Shown in pieces: positions 38,002 through 46,718 of a stretch of 64,000 nt of DNA (its first letter is position 1; every line of letters starts with the position of its first letter). Origin of the DNA: an uncultured Salinimicrobium sp. (GTDB taxonomy: Bacteria; Bacteroidota; Bacteroidia; Flavobacteriales; Flavobacteriaceae); contig CAMPKA010000015.1 of assembly GCA_946887075.1 (NCBI GenBank), forward strand, positions 6,346 to 70,345. Direction: 5' to 3'. Position numbers and translations under genes: made by a program. Under the pieces are notes generated by a model. The model saw nothing but the letters and a program-made list of their open reading frames with translations, was not told the origin of the DNA and did not search any database.

Positions 38002-39183
38002 ATGACGAGTTACTTTTCTTCCAGTTTTACCCTGGGCATCCTCGGAGGAGGACAACTCGGTAAAATGCTGCTCCAGGAAACCCGTAAATATGATATCCAG
38101 ACCCAGGTCCTCGACCCTGATCCCGAAGCCCCTGCCCGATTGGGCTGTAACCGCTTTGAGGTAGGATCTCTGGTGGATTATGAGACTGTGTTGAATTTCG
38201 GAAGGCAGGTGGACCTCCTCACTTTGGAGATCGAGAATGTCAATGTCCAGGCTCTGGAACAGCTCGAAAGGGAAGGTAAGAGGGTTTACCCCTCCTCCCA
38301 GACCCTAAAAAGAATCAGAAGCAAGTCCGTACAGAAGGCGTTTTTCGAACAACAAAACATCCCGACCTCTCCATTCAGGACCTATCCTTCTAAAGTGGAA
38401 TTCCTTAAAGCTTTGGGGAGAGAAGAACAGCTGCCTGTGGTTTGGAAAAGTGCAGTTGGAGGTTATGACGGAAAAGGAGTCGAAGTGATCCGGAACCGGG
38501 AGGAGGGCGAGAGGGTTTCTGACGGGGAATGCATAGCAGAGGAGTTGGTTTCCTTTCAACGGGAACTCGCCGTAATGGTGGCAAGAAGTTCCTCCGGAGA
38601 AATCGCCACCTATCCTGTGGTGGAAATGGAGTTCCATCCCCAGGCGAATCAGGTAGAATATGTGCTTTGTCCCGCCCGAATCGGAGCCGAGGTTGCGCAA
38701 ATGGCAAAAGAGGTTGCTATCCGGGTATCGAGAGCCTTTGAACATGTCGGTCTGCTGGCCGTGGAGATGTTCTGGACAGCGGATAACAGGATTCTGGTCA
38801 ACGAGGTCGCCCCAAGACCCCATAACAGCGGTCATTATTCCATCGAAGCTGCCTTTACGAACCAGTTTGAGCAACACCTCAGGGCCATCCTCGGCCTCCC
38901 TCTGGGAAACACCAGCAACAAAGCGGGAGGGGTAATGGTCAATCTGGTAGGAGAAGAAGGTGCCTCTGGAGAAGTCGTCTATGAAAACATGGAGAAGATC
39001 CTGAAGCTGAAAGGGGTCACTCCTCATATCTATGGCAAAAGGCTGACGCGACCTTTCCGAAAAATGGGCCATGTTACCATTGTAAATGAAGACTTGAACG
39101 AAGCCCGAAGAATTGCGGAGGAGGTCAAAAAGACCATAAGGGTCAAAGCGGCTGTATCAAAGCATAAATCAAAAGAACAATGA
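38002..39183 (+). CDS. purK: 5-(carboxyamino)imidazole ribonucleotide synthase
   Basis: ATP-grasp enzyme that carboxylates AIR to N5-CAIR in purine synthesis. The 393-residue protein starts with the PurK motif LGILGGGQLGKMLLQET. It has TLEIENVNVQALE, the ATP-grasp segment VVWKSAVGGYDGKGVEVI and the metal-binding region VNEVAPRPHNSGHYSIEA. Its stop overlaps the purE start (ATGA), so the two are coupled. It is divergent from hpt-adk, putting purine synthesis and salvage side by side. Confidence 0.96.
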   Translation: MTSYFSSSFTLGILGGGQLGKMLLQETRKYDIQTQVLDPDPEAPARLGCNRFEVGSLVDYETVLNFGRQVDLLTLEIENVNVQALEQLEREGKRVYPSSQTLKRIRSKSVQKAFFEQQNIPTSPFRTYPSKVEFLKALGREEQLPVVWKSAVGGYDGKGVEVIRNREEGERVSDGECIAEELVSFQRELAVMVARSSSGEIATYPVVEMEFHPQANQVEYVLCPARIGAEVAQMAKEVAIRVSRAFEHVGLLAVEMFWTADNRILVNEVAPRPHNSGHYSIEAAFTNQFEQHLRAILGLPLGNTSNKAGGVMVNLVGEEGASGEVVYENMEKILKLKGVTPHIYGKRLTRPFRKMGHVTIVNEDLNEARRIAEEVKKTIRVKAAVSKHKSKEQ

Positions 39184-39665
39184 GCAAGATAGGCGTAATT
39201 ATGGGCAGTATCAGTGATATGCCCGTCATGCAGGAAGCGATTGACTTCCTAGAATCGATAGGATTGGAAGTCGAGGTGGACATTGTTTCGGCCCACCGGA
39301 CCCCGGAAAAACTCTTTGAATATGGAAAACATGCCCATTCCCGGGGAATATCAGTGATCATTGCAGGAGCAGGAGGGGCAGCCCATCTTCCGGGCATGAT
39401 TGCCTCCCTCTCCCCGCTTCCCGTGATCGGGGTCCCGGTAAAGTCGCGGAATTCCATTGACGGGTGGGACTCCGTGCTTTCCATCCTTCAAATGCCTTCT
39501 GGAGTGCCCGTGGCCACGGTTGCCCTTGACGGAGCTAAAAATGCGGGTATCCTTGCTGCCCAGATCCTGGGAAGTGCAGATCCGCAGATCAGGGAGAAGC
39601 TCATAGCTTACAAGGAATCGCTTAAGGAAAAAGTCTCGGAAGCGGCTGCCTCCTTAAAAAAGTGA
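39180..39665 (+). CDS. purE: 5-(carboxyamino)imidazole ribonucleotide mutase, class I
   Basis: Moves the carboxylate of N5-CAIR to give CAIR, the step after PurK. The 161-residue product has the PurE motifs MGSISDMPVMQEA, SAHRTPEKLFEY, AGAGGAAHLPGM and VPVKSRNSIDGWDS. It overlaps purK by 4 nt. Confidence 0.96.
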   Translation: MSKIGVIMGSISDMPVMQEAIDFLESIGLEVEVDIVSAHRTPEKLFEYGKHAHSRGISVIIAGAGGAAHLPGMIASLSPLPVIGVPVKSRNSIDGWDSVLSILQMPSGVPVATVALDGAKNAGILAAQILGSADPQIREKLIAYKESLKEKVSEAAASLKK

Positions 39666-39687
39666 AGCCACGCTTTCACGTGGCTTC
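39664..39687 (+). terminator. hairpin at the purE stop codon (probable terminator)
   Basis: GAAGCCACG (39664-39672) pairs with CGTGGCTTC (39679-39687), a perfect 9-bp stem with a 6-nt loop starting inside the purE stop codon. No strong T run follows, so termination may be partial. The remaining 195 nt before the M3 peptidase gene show no other clear feature. Confidence 0.6.
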
Positions 39688-39882
39688 CTAAGTAGCATTT
39701 CGTTGTTTCAATCGTACTTATTAACCATTCTAAATATTAATCAAAAACCTAAAAGCTACTTGAATCAATGCTTTATGTTCTGTTACCAAGATGTGAAGAA
39801 AGCAAATTTTGAGAAAACTTGCTAATATTTTCTAAACTTTTTGGTAAAAAACAAGGTTTTAGTCTATTAATCCCACGTCAAA

Positions 39883-41916
39883 ATGATACACACCAATCCG
39901 CTTCTGGACAAATTCGATACCGCACCCTTCGATCGCATCAAAACAAGCCACTTCAGACCGGCCATTGAGGAGGCGATCCGGACCACCCGTATGCAGATTG
40001 AAAGAATTACGGACTCACCCGTCGCCCCATCCTTTAAGAATACGATTGAAGCCCTGGAATTTTCAGGGCTTGAACTCGAGCGCATTACCAGTATATTTTT
40101 CAACCTGAACTCCGCTGAGACCAATGATGAGCTGCAGAAACTTGCCCAGGAGATCTCGCCTGAACTCACAGACCTCAGGAGCGACATCATTCAGGATCCC
40201 GTCCTTTTTGCACGGGTAAAGCAGGTTTATGAAAAGCGGGGCGAGCTCTCCCTTTCAGTGGAACAGGCTACCCTTCTTGATAAAAAATTCCGGATGTTCA
40301 CCCGCAATGGGGCGAACCTGTCCGAAGAAAAGAAACAGGAGTTGAGGGAGATCGATAAAGAACTGGCAAGGCTGAGTCTGGATTTCGGGGAAAAGGTCCT
40401 GGCGGAAACCAATGCCTATGAACTTCACCTGACCGAGGAGCAGGACCTGCAAGGATTGCCTTCCCATAGCATCGAGGCAGCAAGATCCCTGGCAAGAAAG
40501 AAAGGCAGGGAAGGCTGGATTTTCACGCTCCACATGCCCAGTTACCTGCCATTCATGAAGTATGCTTCCCAGAGACACCTGAGAAAAAAACTCGCCCTGG
40601 CCTACGGCTCCAGGTGCTTCCACAGCGATAAAAACGACAATCAGGAAAACGTCCTGAAGATCGCAACACTGAGATATCGGAAAGCAAACCTCCTCGGATA
40701 CAGCACCTGGGCGGACTTTAAACTTGAGGAGCGAATGGCAGAGACCCCTCAGAAAGTTGAGGAATTTCTGGAGGAGTTACTGAGAAAGGCCAGGCCTGCG
40801 GCAGAGCGGGAATTTGCACAGCTCGAAGTGTTTGCCAAGGAAACCGATGGCATCGATCGACTTGAGAAATGGGATGCAGCTTATTACGGCGAAAAGCTCA
40901 GGCAGCAGTTGTTCGATATTGATGATGAGCAGCTCAAACCTTATTTCGAGCTTGATCAGGTTCTGGAAGGGGTGTTTTCAGTAGCCGGCAAACTTTACGG
41001 GCTCAAATTCGAAGCGCTCAAGGATGTTCCTGTGTACCACCGGGATGTACGGACCTATGGCGTAAAAGATGAGCATGACAGGGAAATCGCCCTTCTCTAT
41101 ACCGACTTTCATCCGCGGGAAGGCAAGCGCGGAGGGGCCTGGATGACCTCGTTCAAATCACAGTACCGTCTGAACGACACAGACGAACGCCCCCATGTTT
41201 CCATTGTGTGTAATTTCACACCCCCGACAGAGAATGAACCTTCGCTTCTGAGTTTCGAGGAGGTGACTACGCTGTTCCACGAATTTGGGCACGCCCTACA
41301 TGGAATGCTGGCCGACACCACCTACCCTAGTCTCTCAGGAACCGGGGTTTATTGGGATTTCGTAGAGCTGCCGAGTCAGGTACTGGAGAACTGGTGTTAT
41401 GAAGATGAGGCCCTGGAGCTCTTTGCCCGTCATTTCAGGACCGGGGAACGTATTCCGGGAGACTTTGTCCAAAAACTAAAGGCTTCGGCCACTTTCCTGG
41501 AAGGAATGGCCACCTTGAGGCAGCTGAGTTTCGGATTGCTGGATATGGGCTGGCACGGAACAGACCCAACCGGGGTGACTGATGTTAAGGAACATGAGGA
41601 TAAAGCATTCGAGCCGACGAGGTTATACCCAGAGGTGAAGGATACCTGTATGAGCACCAGTTTTTCCCATATTTTCCAGGGAGGTTATGCTGCAGGCTAT
41701 TATTCCTATAAATGGGCGGAAGTTCTGGATGCCGATGCCTTTGAGATGTTTCAGGAGAACGGAATCTTTAACAGAGAGGTTGCCCGGAAATTTCAGGAGA
41801 CGGTTTTATCAAAAGGAGGCACAGAGCATCCGCTGACCCTTTACAGGAGGTTCCGGGGCAAGGATGCCACCACGGATGCCTTATTGCGCAGGGCAGGGCT
41901 TCTACAGTCGGAGTAA
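39883..41916 (+). CDS. M3-family oligopeptidase (Dcp-like)
   Basis: Zinc metallopeptidase degrading short peptides. The 677-residue protein has the zinc motif FHEFGHALHGML (about residue 466), with the third ligand and substrate region in the following helix GVYWDFVELPSQVLENW. The C-terminal YPEVKDTCMSTSFSHIFQGGYAAGYYSYKWAEVLDAD motif is typical of the peptidyl-dipeptidase Dcp/OpdA branch. No signal peptide is seen (start MIHTNPLLDKFDTAPFDRI), so it should be cytoplasmic, unlike some exported Dcp proteins of the phylum. Confidence 0.92.
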   Translation: MIHTNPLLDKFDTAPFDRIKTSHFRPAIEEAIRTTRMQIERITDSPVAPSFKNTIEALEFSGLELERITSIFFNLNSAETNDELQKLAQEISPELTDLRSDIIQDPVLFARVKQVYEKRGELSLSVEQATLLDKKFRMFTRNGANLSEEKKQELREIDKELARLSLDFGEKVLAETNAYELHLTEEQDLQGLPSHSIEAARSLARKKGREGWIFTLHMPSYLPFMKYASQRHLRKKLALAYGSRCFHSDKNDNQENVLKIATLRYRKANLLGYSTWADFKLEERMAETPQKVEEFLEELLRKARPAAEREFAQLEVFAKETDGIDRLEKWDAAYYGEKLRQQLFDIDDEQLKPYFELDQVLEGVFSVAGKLYGLKFEALKDVPVYHRDVRTYGVKDEHDREIALLYTDFHPREGKRGGAWMTSFKSQYRLNDTDERPHVSIVCNFTPPTENEPSLLSFEEVTTLFHEFGHALHGMLADTTYPSLSGTGVYWDFVELPSQVLENWCYEDEALELFARHFRTGERIPGDFVQKLKASATFLEGMATLRQLSFGLLDMGWHGTDPTGVTDVKEHEDKAFEPTRLYPEVKDTCMSTSFSHIFQGGYAAGYYSYKWAEVLDADAFEMFQENGIFNREVARKFQETVLSKGGTEHPLTLYRRFRGKDATTDALLRRAGLLQSE

Positions 41917-41928
41917 GGAACTTTTTGC

Positions 41929-41936
41929 TATTTTTG
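41929..41936 (+). promoter_or_regulatory. -7 element upstream of sigma-factor gene
   Basis: TATTTTTG is an exact TAnnTTTG. The next ATG (41940) follows after 3 nt but opens an out-of-frame mini-ORF. The sigma-factor ATG used here is at 41959, 22 nt after the element. Confidence 0.55.
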
Positions 41937-41939
41937 AGT

Positions 41940-41978
41940 ATGACCAAGCCTGAGAAAGATGACAGCTCCTTCCCTTGA
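41940..41978 (+). other. possible leaderless mini-ORF overlapping the sigma-factor start
   Basis: ATG at 41940 opens a 12-codon frame (MTKPEKDDSSFP then stop) that overlaps the first 20 nt of the sigma-factor gene in another frame. Its ATG is placed just after the promoter, as for rlmB. It is either a translated leader peptide, chance, or the original sigma-factor start, now separated by a one-base insertion near 41974: removing one T would give an in-frame N-terminus ending FPDPEHWV. Confidence 0.35.
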
Positions 41979-42516
41979 TCCTGAGCACTGGGTGGACCGG
42001 TATGCCGATTACCTGTTCAACTATACGATCACCAGGGTCAACGACCGGGAAACAGCTAATGACATCATCTCAGAAACATTTCTGGCGGGCCTGCGCTCTA
42101 TGAAGAACTATAAAGGCGAAGCCAGTGAAAGAACCTGGCTCATTGCCATCCTGAAACGGAAGATCATCGACCATTACCGCAGGTCGAATTCTGCCAAGGG
42201 AAGGGCTGAGGTAGCAATGGATCTTCCAGGTGATTCCGAAGAAGGAGACTGGCTCGAAGAAAGGGTGGCGGATATTTCCACCGCCAATGCTGAGGACAGA
42301 CTGGAAAACGAGGAGCTTGGGTTCGCCATTCTGGAATGCCTCGAACAGCTCAATGAGAAGCAGGCTGCCATATTTAAAAAGAAAACGATCGAAGGCCTGG
42401 ATACGGAAACGATTTGTAATGAATTCGGAATTACTGCGTCTAATCTCTGGGTGATCATCCATCGGGCCAGGACGGCTTTGGCCGAATGCCTTGAAAAAAA
42501 CTGGTTTCAATCATGA
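41959..42516 (+). CDS. ECF-type RNA polymerase sigma factor
   Basis: Sigma-70-family factor with only regions 2 and 4. The 185-residue protein has region 2 (YADYLFNYTITRVNDRETANDIISETFLAG ... RTWLIAILKRKIIDHYRR, about 15-75), an acidic linker (EEGDWLEERVADIS), and region 4 (LEQLNEKQAAIFKKKTIEG ... GITASNLWVIIHRAR, about 120-175). The stop overlaps the next ATG by 4 nt (ATGA), and the next gene encodes a zinc-motif protein of the anti-sigma type. The true N-terminus may be longer (see the mini-ORF). Targets are unknown. Confidence 0.9.
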   Translation: MTAPSLDPEHWVDRYADYLFNYTITRVNDRETANDIISETFLAGLRSMKNYKGEASERTWLIAILKRKIIDHYRRSNSAKGRAEVAMDLPGDSEEGDWLEERVADISTANAEDRLENEELGFAILECLEQLNEKQAAIFKKKTIEGLDTETICNEFGITASNLWVIIHRARTALAECLEKNWFQS

Positions 42517-42827
42517 ATCTCAAGATCCTGCGAAGTATGAGTTGCGAAGAAGCCGCTGAGATCAGCACACGGAACGAATATCGGGAGAGCACCTGGCAAG
42601 AAAAACTTCAGCTCAGACTACATCTTTTTTTCTGCCGGGCATGTCATAAATATCACGACGATAACCGTAAGCTCAGCCATTTGCTCCGACGCGCCCGCCT
42701 CTCGTTTTGTTCCGAAAGGGAAAAGGAAATCCTGCGCCAGAAGATTGCGAACGGCTACCATGAACGAAGGCAATACAGAGACAGAAACCAGAGCAGCGGT
42801 ATGGATTCCACCCAAAACGACGCATAA
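42513..42827 (+). CDS. probable zinc-type anti-sigma factor
   Basis: The 104-residue protein has a HxxxCxxC motif (HLFFCRACHKY, about residues 37-47) and an upstream SCEEAAE segment, the short zinc-binding anti-sigma pattern of Bacteroidota. There is no transmembrane helix, so it would be a cytoplasmic sensor rather than a membrane-bound one. It is coupled to the sigma gene by a 4-nt overlap. Its last 73 nt overlap the convergent membrane-protein gene. Confidence 0.78.
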   Translation: MNLKILRSMSCEEAAEISTRNEYRESTWQEKLQLRLHLFFCRACHKYHDDNRKLSHLLRRARLSFCSEREKEILRQKIANGYHERRQYRDRNQSSGMDSTQNDA

Positions 42828-43564
42828 TATCTCGACTGTTTTACCCGGGAGGCAAGTGTTCCTGTTGCCGTGACCGCAACTACAACCGCCACGGCCACAA
42901 GGGAAGCTAAGGAAGTGGAATGCTTCATAAGCTCCAGAATCAAAACGAGCAGCAGCAGCATTAAACCGACCATCCTGGTTCTGGAAACCCCGATTACCTG
43001 GGGCAGCGTCCTGAGGCCTTCCTCATCATACCTCATATCCCGGATCTCGAAGGGCAGGATGAGGGCAAGGACAAAAAAAAATTTCTGAAGCGATTCCAGC
43101 AGAACAGCCAGAGCTGGTATCGGATGAAGAAGGGCGGGGAAAACTCCAGTTACAATCGCCCATACCAGGGCGATTACCAAAATCTTCAGCCCTGGGATTC
43201 TTCTGAGATTCCGGTCCCCGTGAAAAACAGGAATGGCGTATAATAAGGTCATCAAAGCCATGAATGCGGACCATATCAGCACTTCCCGGGGAATAAAAAA
43301 CAGGATGACGAACAGCAAAATCAAACTGACAAATGAAAAGATCTGGATTTGTCTAAGGCTACTAGTCAGGCTGCGGTGATGGAGTCCGGCAACAGCAGCA
43401 TACTTTACAAAATTGTAACCGGTCACGGTTCCGAGAAAAATAAAAATCAGGAGGAGGGGATCCGGCCTCAGTCCGTAATGCAGGGTGGAAACCAGGCTGA
43501 GTGCAGCTACCGAAATCGCCACATGAATACTGCTGTTAATATAGAAATCGAAGAGCCATTTCAT
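42755..43564 (-). CDS. UbiA-like membrane protein without the first Asp-rich motif
   Basis: The 269-residue polytopic protein has about eight to nine hydrophobic helices. The layout recalls UbiA prenyltransferases: after the first loop the sequence reads TGYNFVKYAAVAG, where active enzymes have NDxxDxxxD, and in the second loop EIRDMRYDEEGLRTLPQVIG resembles the DxxxD ... T-P-x-x-x-G motif. The missing first motif makes prenyl transfer doubtful. It is a single minus-strand gene between the anti-sigma gene (convergent overlap of 73 nt) and gcvP (divergent). Confidence 0.7.
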   Translation of the reverse strand: MKWLFDFYINSSIHVAISVAALSLVSTLHYGLRPDPLLLIFIFLGTVTGYNFVKYAAVAGLHHRSLTSSLRQIQIFSFVSLILLFVILFFIPREVLIWSAFMALMTLLYAIPVFHGDRNLRRIPGLKILVIALVWAIVTGVFPALLHPIPALAVLLESLQKFFFVLALILPFEIRDMRYDEEGLRTLPQVIGVSRTRMVGLMLLLLVLILELMKHSTSLASLVAVAVVVAVTATGTLASRVKQSRYYASFWVESIPLLWFLSLYCLRSW

Positions 43565-43696
43565 GGTTTGGAATCAGGAATTATCAAGCTCACCGGTCAC
43601 TTTTTTATGCGATGAAATATCGGCCAATTCTTCCCGGGGAATTCCCTGAAAATTAGTCCCGAATTCCTTAATTTCGCGTTTTCAAAATCTTAATTG

Positions 43697-46546
43697 ATGA
43701 ACACATTTTCTTTTGCTTCAAGACATATCGGTCCCCGTAAGGATGATCTCCAGGAAATGCTAGAAACGATAGGGGTTGATTCCCTCGATCAGCTGATCTA
43801 TGAAACGCTACCTGATGATATCCGGCTTAACAGGGAGCTCGAGCTACCCCAGGCAATGAGCGAACACCAATATCTCTCCCATATGACTGCCCTTGCAGCC
43901 AAAAATAAGGTTTTTAAAACTTTCATCGGGCTTGGATACCATCAATGCATCACTCCGGCAGTTATTCAACGTAATATTCTTGAGAACCCGGGCTGGTATA
44001 CCGCCTATACGCCATATCAGGCCGAAATCGCCCAGGGAAGACTGGAGGCCCTCCTGAATTTCCAGACTGTCATCGCAGATCTGACGGGGATGGAATTAGC
44101 CAATGCTTCCCTCCTGGATGAATCCACTGCGGCAGCTGAGGCGATGTCCCTGCTTTACGAAGTCCGGGACCGGGATCAAAAGAAGAACGGGGTCAATAAA
44201 TGCTTTATCTCCTCAGAAACACTTCCCCAAACCATTGATGTTCTTAAGACCCGGGCGGTACCTCTTGGCATAGAGCTCGTGATCGGAAATCATGAAGAAT
44301 TCGATTTCTCCTCTGACTATTTCGGTGTATTCCTGCAGTACCCTGGAAAGTTCGGGCAGGTATATGATTATAGCGACTTCACTGGCCGGGCCCGAGAAGC
44401 TGGAATTAAAGTCGCGTTTGCCGCGGATCTGCTGAGCCTTGTACGCCTTCGCGCTCCGGGGGAATTCGGGGCAGACGTGGTGGTAGGGACTTCCCAGCGA
44501 TTTGGAATACCCCTTGGCTACGGCGGGCCTCATGCAGCTTTTTTCGCCACCAGAGAGGAATATAAACGGAGCATCCCCGGTAGAATCATCGGCGTTACCC
44601 GGGATACCGACGGTAACGTAGCCTTAAGAATGGCCCTGCAGACCAGGGAGCAGCATATCAAGAGGGACAAAGCGACATCCAACATCTGTACCGCCCAGGT
44701 CCTTTTAGCCGTTATGGCGGGAATGTATGCGGTCTATCATGGGCCCAAAGGCTTATCCTTTATCGCTGATCGGGTGCATCGCACTGCTGTAAGCATAGTT
44801 GAAAAACTGGAGGAACTGGGATTCCGCCAGTTGAATGGGGCCTTCTTCGATACGCTCCATTTTAAGGCAGATTCCAATAAGATCCGAGAAATCGCTGAAC
44901 GCCAGGAAGTCAATTTTCATTACCCTTCTGGGGATGAGGTCGTTGTTGCGGTGAATGAAGCGACCACCCCTGAGGATGTCAGCCTGATCGCGGCTATTTT
45001 CGCAGAAGCAGCGGGCCGGGATAGTCATCCTTCGACGGAACTTTCCAAGGCAAGCAGGATTCCTGATGCCCTGGAGCGAAAAACCAGCTTTCTGACCAAC
45101 GAAGTGTTCAACTCCTATCATTCAGAGACAGAGCTGATGCGCTACATCAAGAAGCTCGAACGGAAAGATCTTTCCCTGACCCATTCGATGATATCCCTTG
45201 GCTCCTGTACAATGAAGCTCAACGCTGCTGCAGAAATGCTGCCGATCACCTATCCACAATGGGCGAACATCCATCCTTTTGCACCGGTTTCCCAGGCCGA
45301 AGGCTATCAGATAGTACTGAAAAGGCTGGAAGAGCACCTGACGGAGATAACCGGCTTCGCAGCAACTTCCCTGCAGCCCAATTCCGGTGCCCAGGGAGAA
45401 TATGCGGGTCTCATGGTCATTCGTGCCTACCATGAGTCCCGTGGGGATTCTCACCGGAACATCTGCCTTATCCCCTCCTCTGCTCATGGTACAAATCCCG
45501 CTTCGGCGGTCATGGCCGGAATGAAGGTAATTGTTACCAAATCTACAGCAGGAGGAAACATCGATGTCGATGACCTACGGGAAAAGGCGATCAAGCATCG
45601 GGATCACCTTGCGGCTCTTATGGTCACCTATCCATCGACCCACGGGGTGTTTGAATCCTCCATTCGCGAGATCATAGGGATTATCCATGAAAACGGGGGA
45701 CAGGTCTATATGGACGGAGCCAACATGAATGCCCAGGTCGGACTGACCAATCCGGGTATCATCGGTGCAGATGTGTGCCATTTGAACCTTCACAAGACCT
45801 TTGCAATACCTCACGGAGGAGGTGGCCCCGGAGTGGGGCCGATTTGTGTGGCCTCTCAGCTGGCGCCATTCCTCCCCGGGAACCCGGTCATTGAAACCGG
45901 GGGAGACCAGGGAATTGGAGCCATATCCTCAGCTCCCTGGGGATCTGCATTGGTATGTCTCATTTCATACGGCTATATCCGAATGCTGGGGGCCGAGGGA
46001 TTGCGAAGGGCTACCGAATATGCCATCCTCAACGCAAATTACATCAAGGCACGGGTCGGGGAGCATTACAAGACCTTATACAGCGGAGAACGTGGAAGGG
46101 CTGCTCACGAAATGATCATGGATTGTCGGCCGTTTAAAGCCAAAGGAATAGAGGTTACCGATATTGCCAAACGACTTATTGACTACGGTTTCCACGCTCC
46201 GACAGTATCATTTCCGGTAGCCGGAACGCTTATGATCGAACCTACCGAGAGCGAAAGCAAGGCAGAACTGGATCGGTTCTGCGATGCCCTGATTTCAATT
46301 CGACAGGAAATCGACCAGGCAAGCGCGGGGGACCCGGACAATGTGCTGAAAAATGCACCACATACCCTTGCCATGCTTACCAGCGATAATTGGGAATTCC
46401 CATATAGCAGAAAAAAGGCGGCCTACCCGCTGGACTACCTTCAAGACAACAAATTCTGGCCTTCCATTCGCCGTGTTGATGAGGCCTTTGGGGACCGGAA
46501 CCTCATCTGCACCTGCGCACCGCTTGAGGCTTATATGGAGGAATAA
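43697..46546 (+). CDS. gcvP: glycine dehydrogenase (decarboxylating), P protein
   Basis: PLP enzyme of the glycine cleavage system, handing the aminomethyl group to lipoylated GcvH. The 949-residue protein is the fused one-chain form. Its N-terminal half begins [17 protein letters not shown] and has [20 protein letters not shown]. The C-terminal half carries the PLP lysine in [19 protein letters not shown] (about residue 700) and [15 protein letters not shown]. The ATG at 43697 is preferred over the TTG at 43694. gcvH and gcvT are not in the window. Confidence 0.97.
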   Translation: MNTFSFASRHIGPRKDDLQEMLETIGVDSLDQLIYETLPDDIRLNRELELPQAMSEHQYLSHMTALAAKNKVFKTFIGLGYHQCITPAVIQRNILENPGWYTAYTPYQAEIAQGRLEALLNFQTVIADLTGMELANASLLDESTAAAEAMSLLYEVRDRDQKKNGVNKCFISSETLPQTIDVLKTRAVPLGIELVIGNHEEFDFSSDYFGVFLQYPGKFGQVYDYSDFTGRAREAGIKVAFAADLLSLVRLRAPGEFGADVVVGTSQRFGIPLGYGGPHAAFFATREEYKRSIPGRIIGVTRDTDGNVALRMALQTREQHIKRDKATSNICTAQVLLAVMAGMYAVYHGPKGLSFIADRVHRTAVSIVEKLEELGFRQLNGAFFDTLHFKADSNKIREIAERQEVNFHYPSGDEVVVAVNEATTPEDVSLIAAIFAEAAGRDSHPSTELSKASRIPDALERKTSFLTNEVFNSYHSETELMRYIKKLERKDLSLTHSMISLGSCTMKLNAAAEMLPITYPQWANIHPFAPVSQAEGYQIVLKRLEEHLTEITGFAATSLQPNSGAQGEYAGLMVIRAYHESRGDSHRNICLIPSSAHGTNPASAVMAGMKVIVTKSTAGGNIDVDDLREKAIKHRDHLAALMVTYPSTHGVFESSIREIIGIIHENGGQVYMDGANMNAQVGLTNPGIIGADVCHLNLHKTFAIPHGGGGPGVGPICVASQLAPFLPGNPVIETGGDQGIGAISSAPWGSALVCLISYGYIRMLGAEGLRRATEYAILNANYIKARVGEHYKTLYSGERGRAAHEMIMDCRPFKAKGIEVTDIAKRLIDYGFHAPTVSFPVAGTLMIEPTESESKAELDRFCDALISIRQEIDQASAGDPDNVLKNAPHTLAMLTSDNWEFPYSRKKAAYPLDYLQDNKFWPSIRRVDEAFGDRNLICTCAPLEAYMEE

Positions 46547-46552
46547 ATAAGT

Positions 46553-46575
46553 GGACCGGGATCAGCCCGGTCCTT
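46553..46575 (+). terminator. hairpin after gcvP (probable terminator)
   Basis: GGACCGGG (46553-46560) and CCCGGTCC (46566-46573) form a perfect 8-bp stem with a 5-nt loop starting 6 nt after the gcvP stop. Only a short TTCT tail follows. Confidence 0.65.
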
Positions 46576-46683
46576 CTGCATTAGGTCAGATGATACCGGT
46601 AACCAGTCTTATCCAGGTTCCAGGGGGGGACAAAAATTTAGGTATTATTTCACATTTTGCTCCCCAGTCATTTCAACATTTAG

Positions 46684-46691
46684 TAATTTTG
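46684..46691 (+). promoter_or_regulatory. -7 element for the ketoacyl synthase operon
   Basis: TAATTTTG matches TAnnTTTG and lies 27 nt before the ATG at 46719, supporting that start over the upstream GTG. No well-spaced TTG is seen; TTTG at 46657-46660 is 23-24 nt away. Confidence 0.55.
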
Positions 46692-46718
46692 GTAATACAC
46701 CCCCCAAAGGCATTGAAA

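Noticed and set aside
43349..43615. 88-codon plus-strand frame opposite the UbiA-like gene
   Set aside because: It is antisense to predicted membrane helices, with no recognisable product.
46551..46718. 56-codon extension of the ketosynthase from a GTG
   Set aside because: It covers the gcvP terminator hairpin and the promoter element, and KAS III proteins normally start at MxIKITGVGSYIP.
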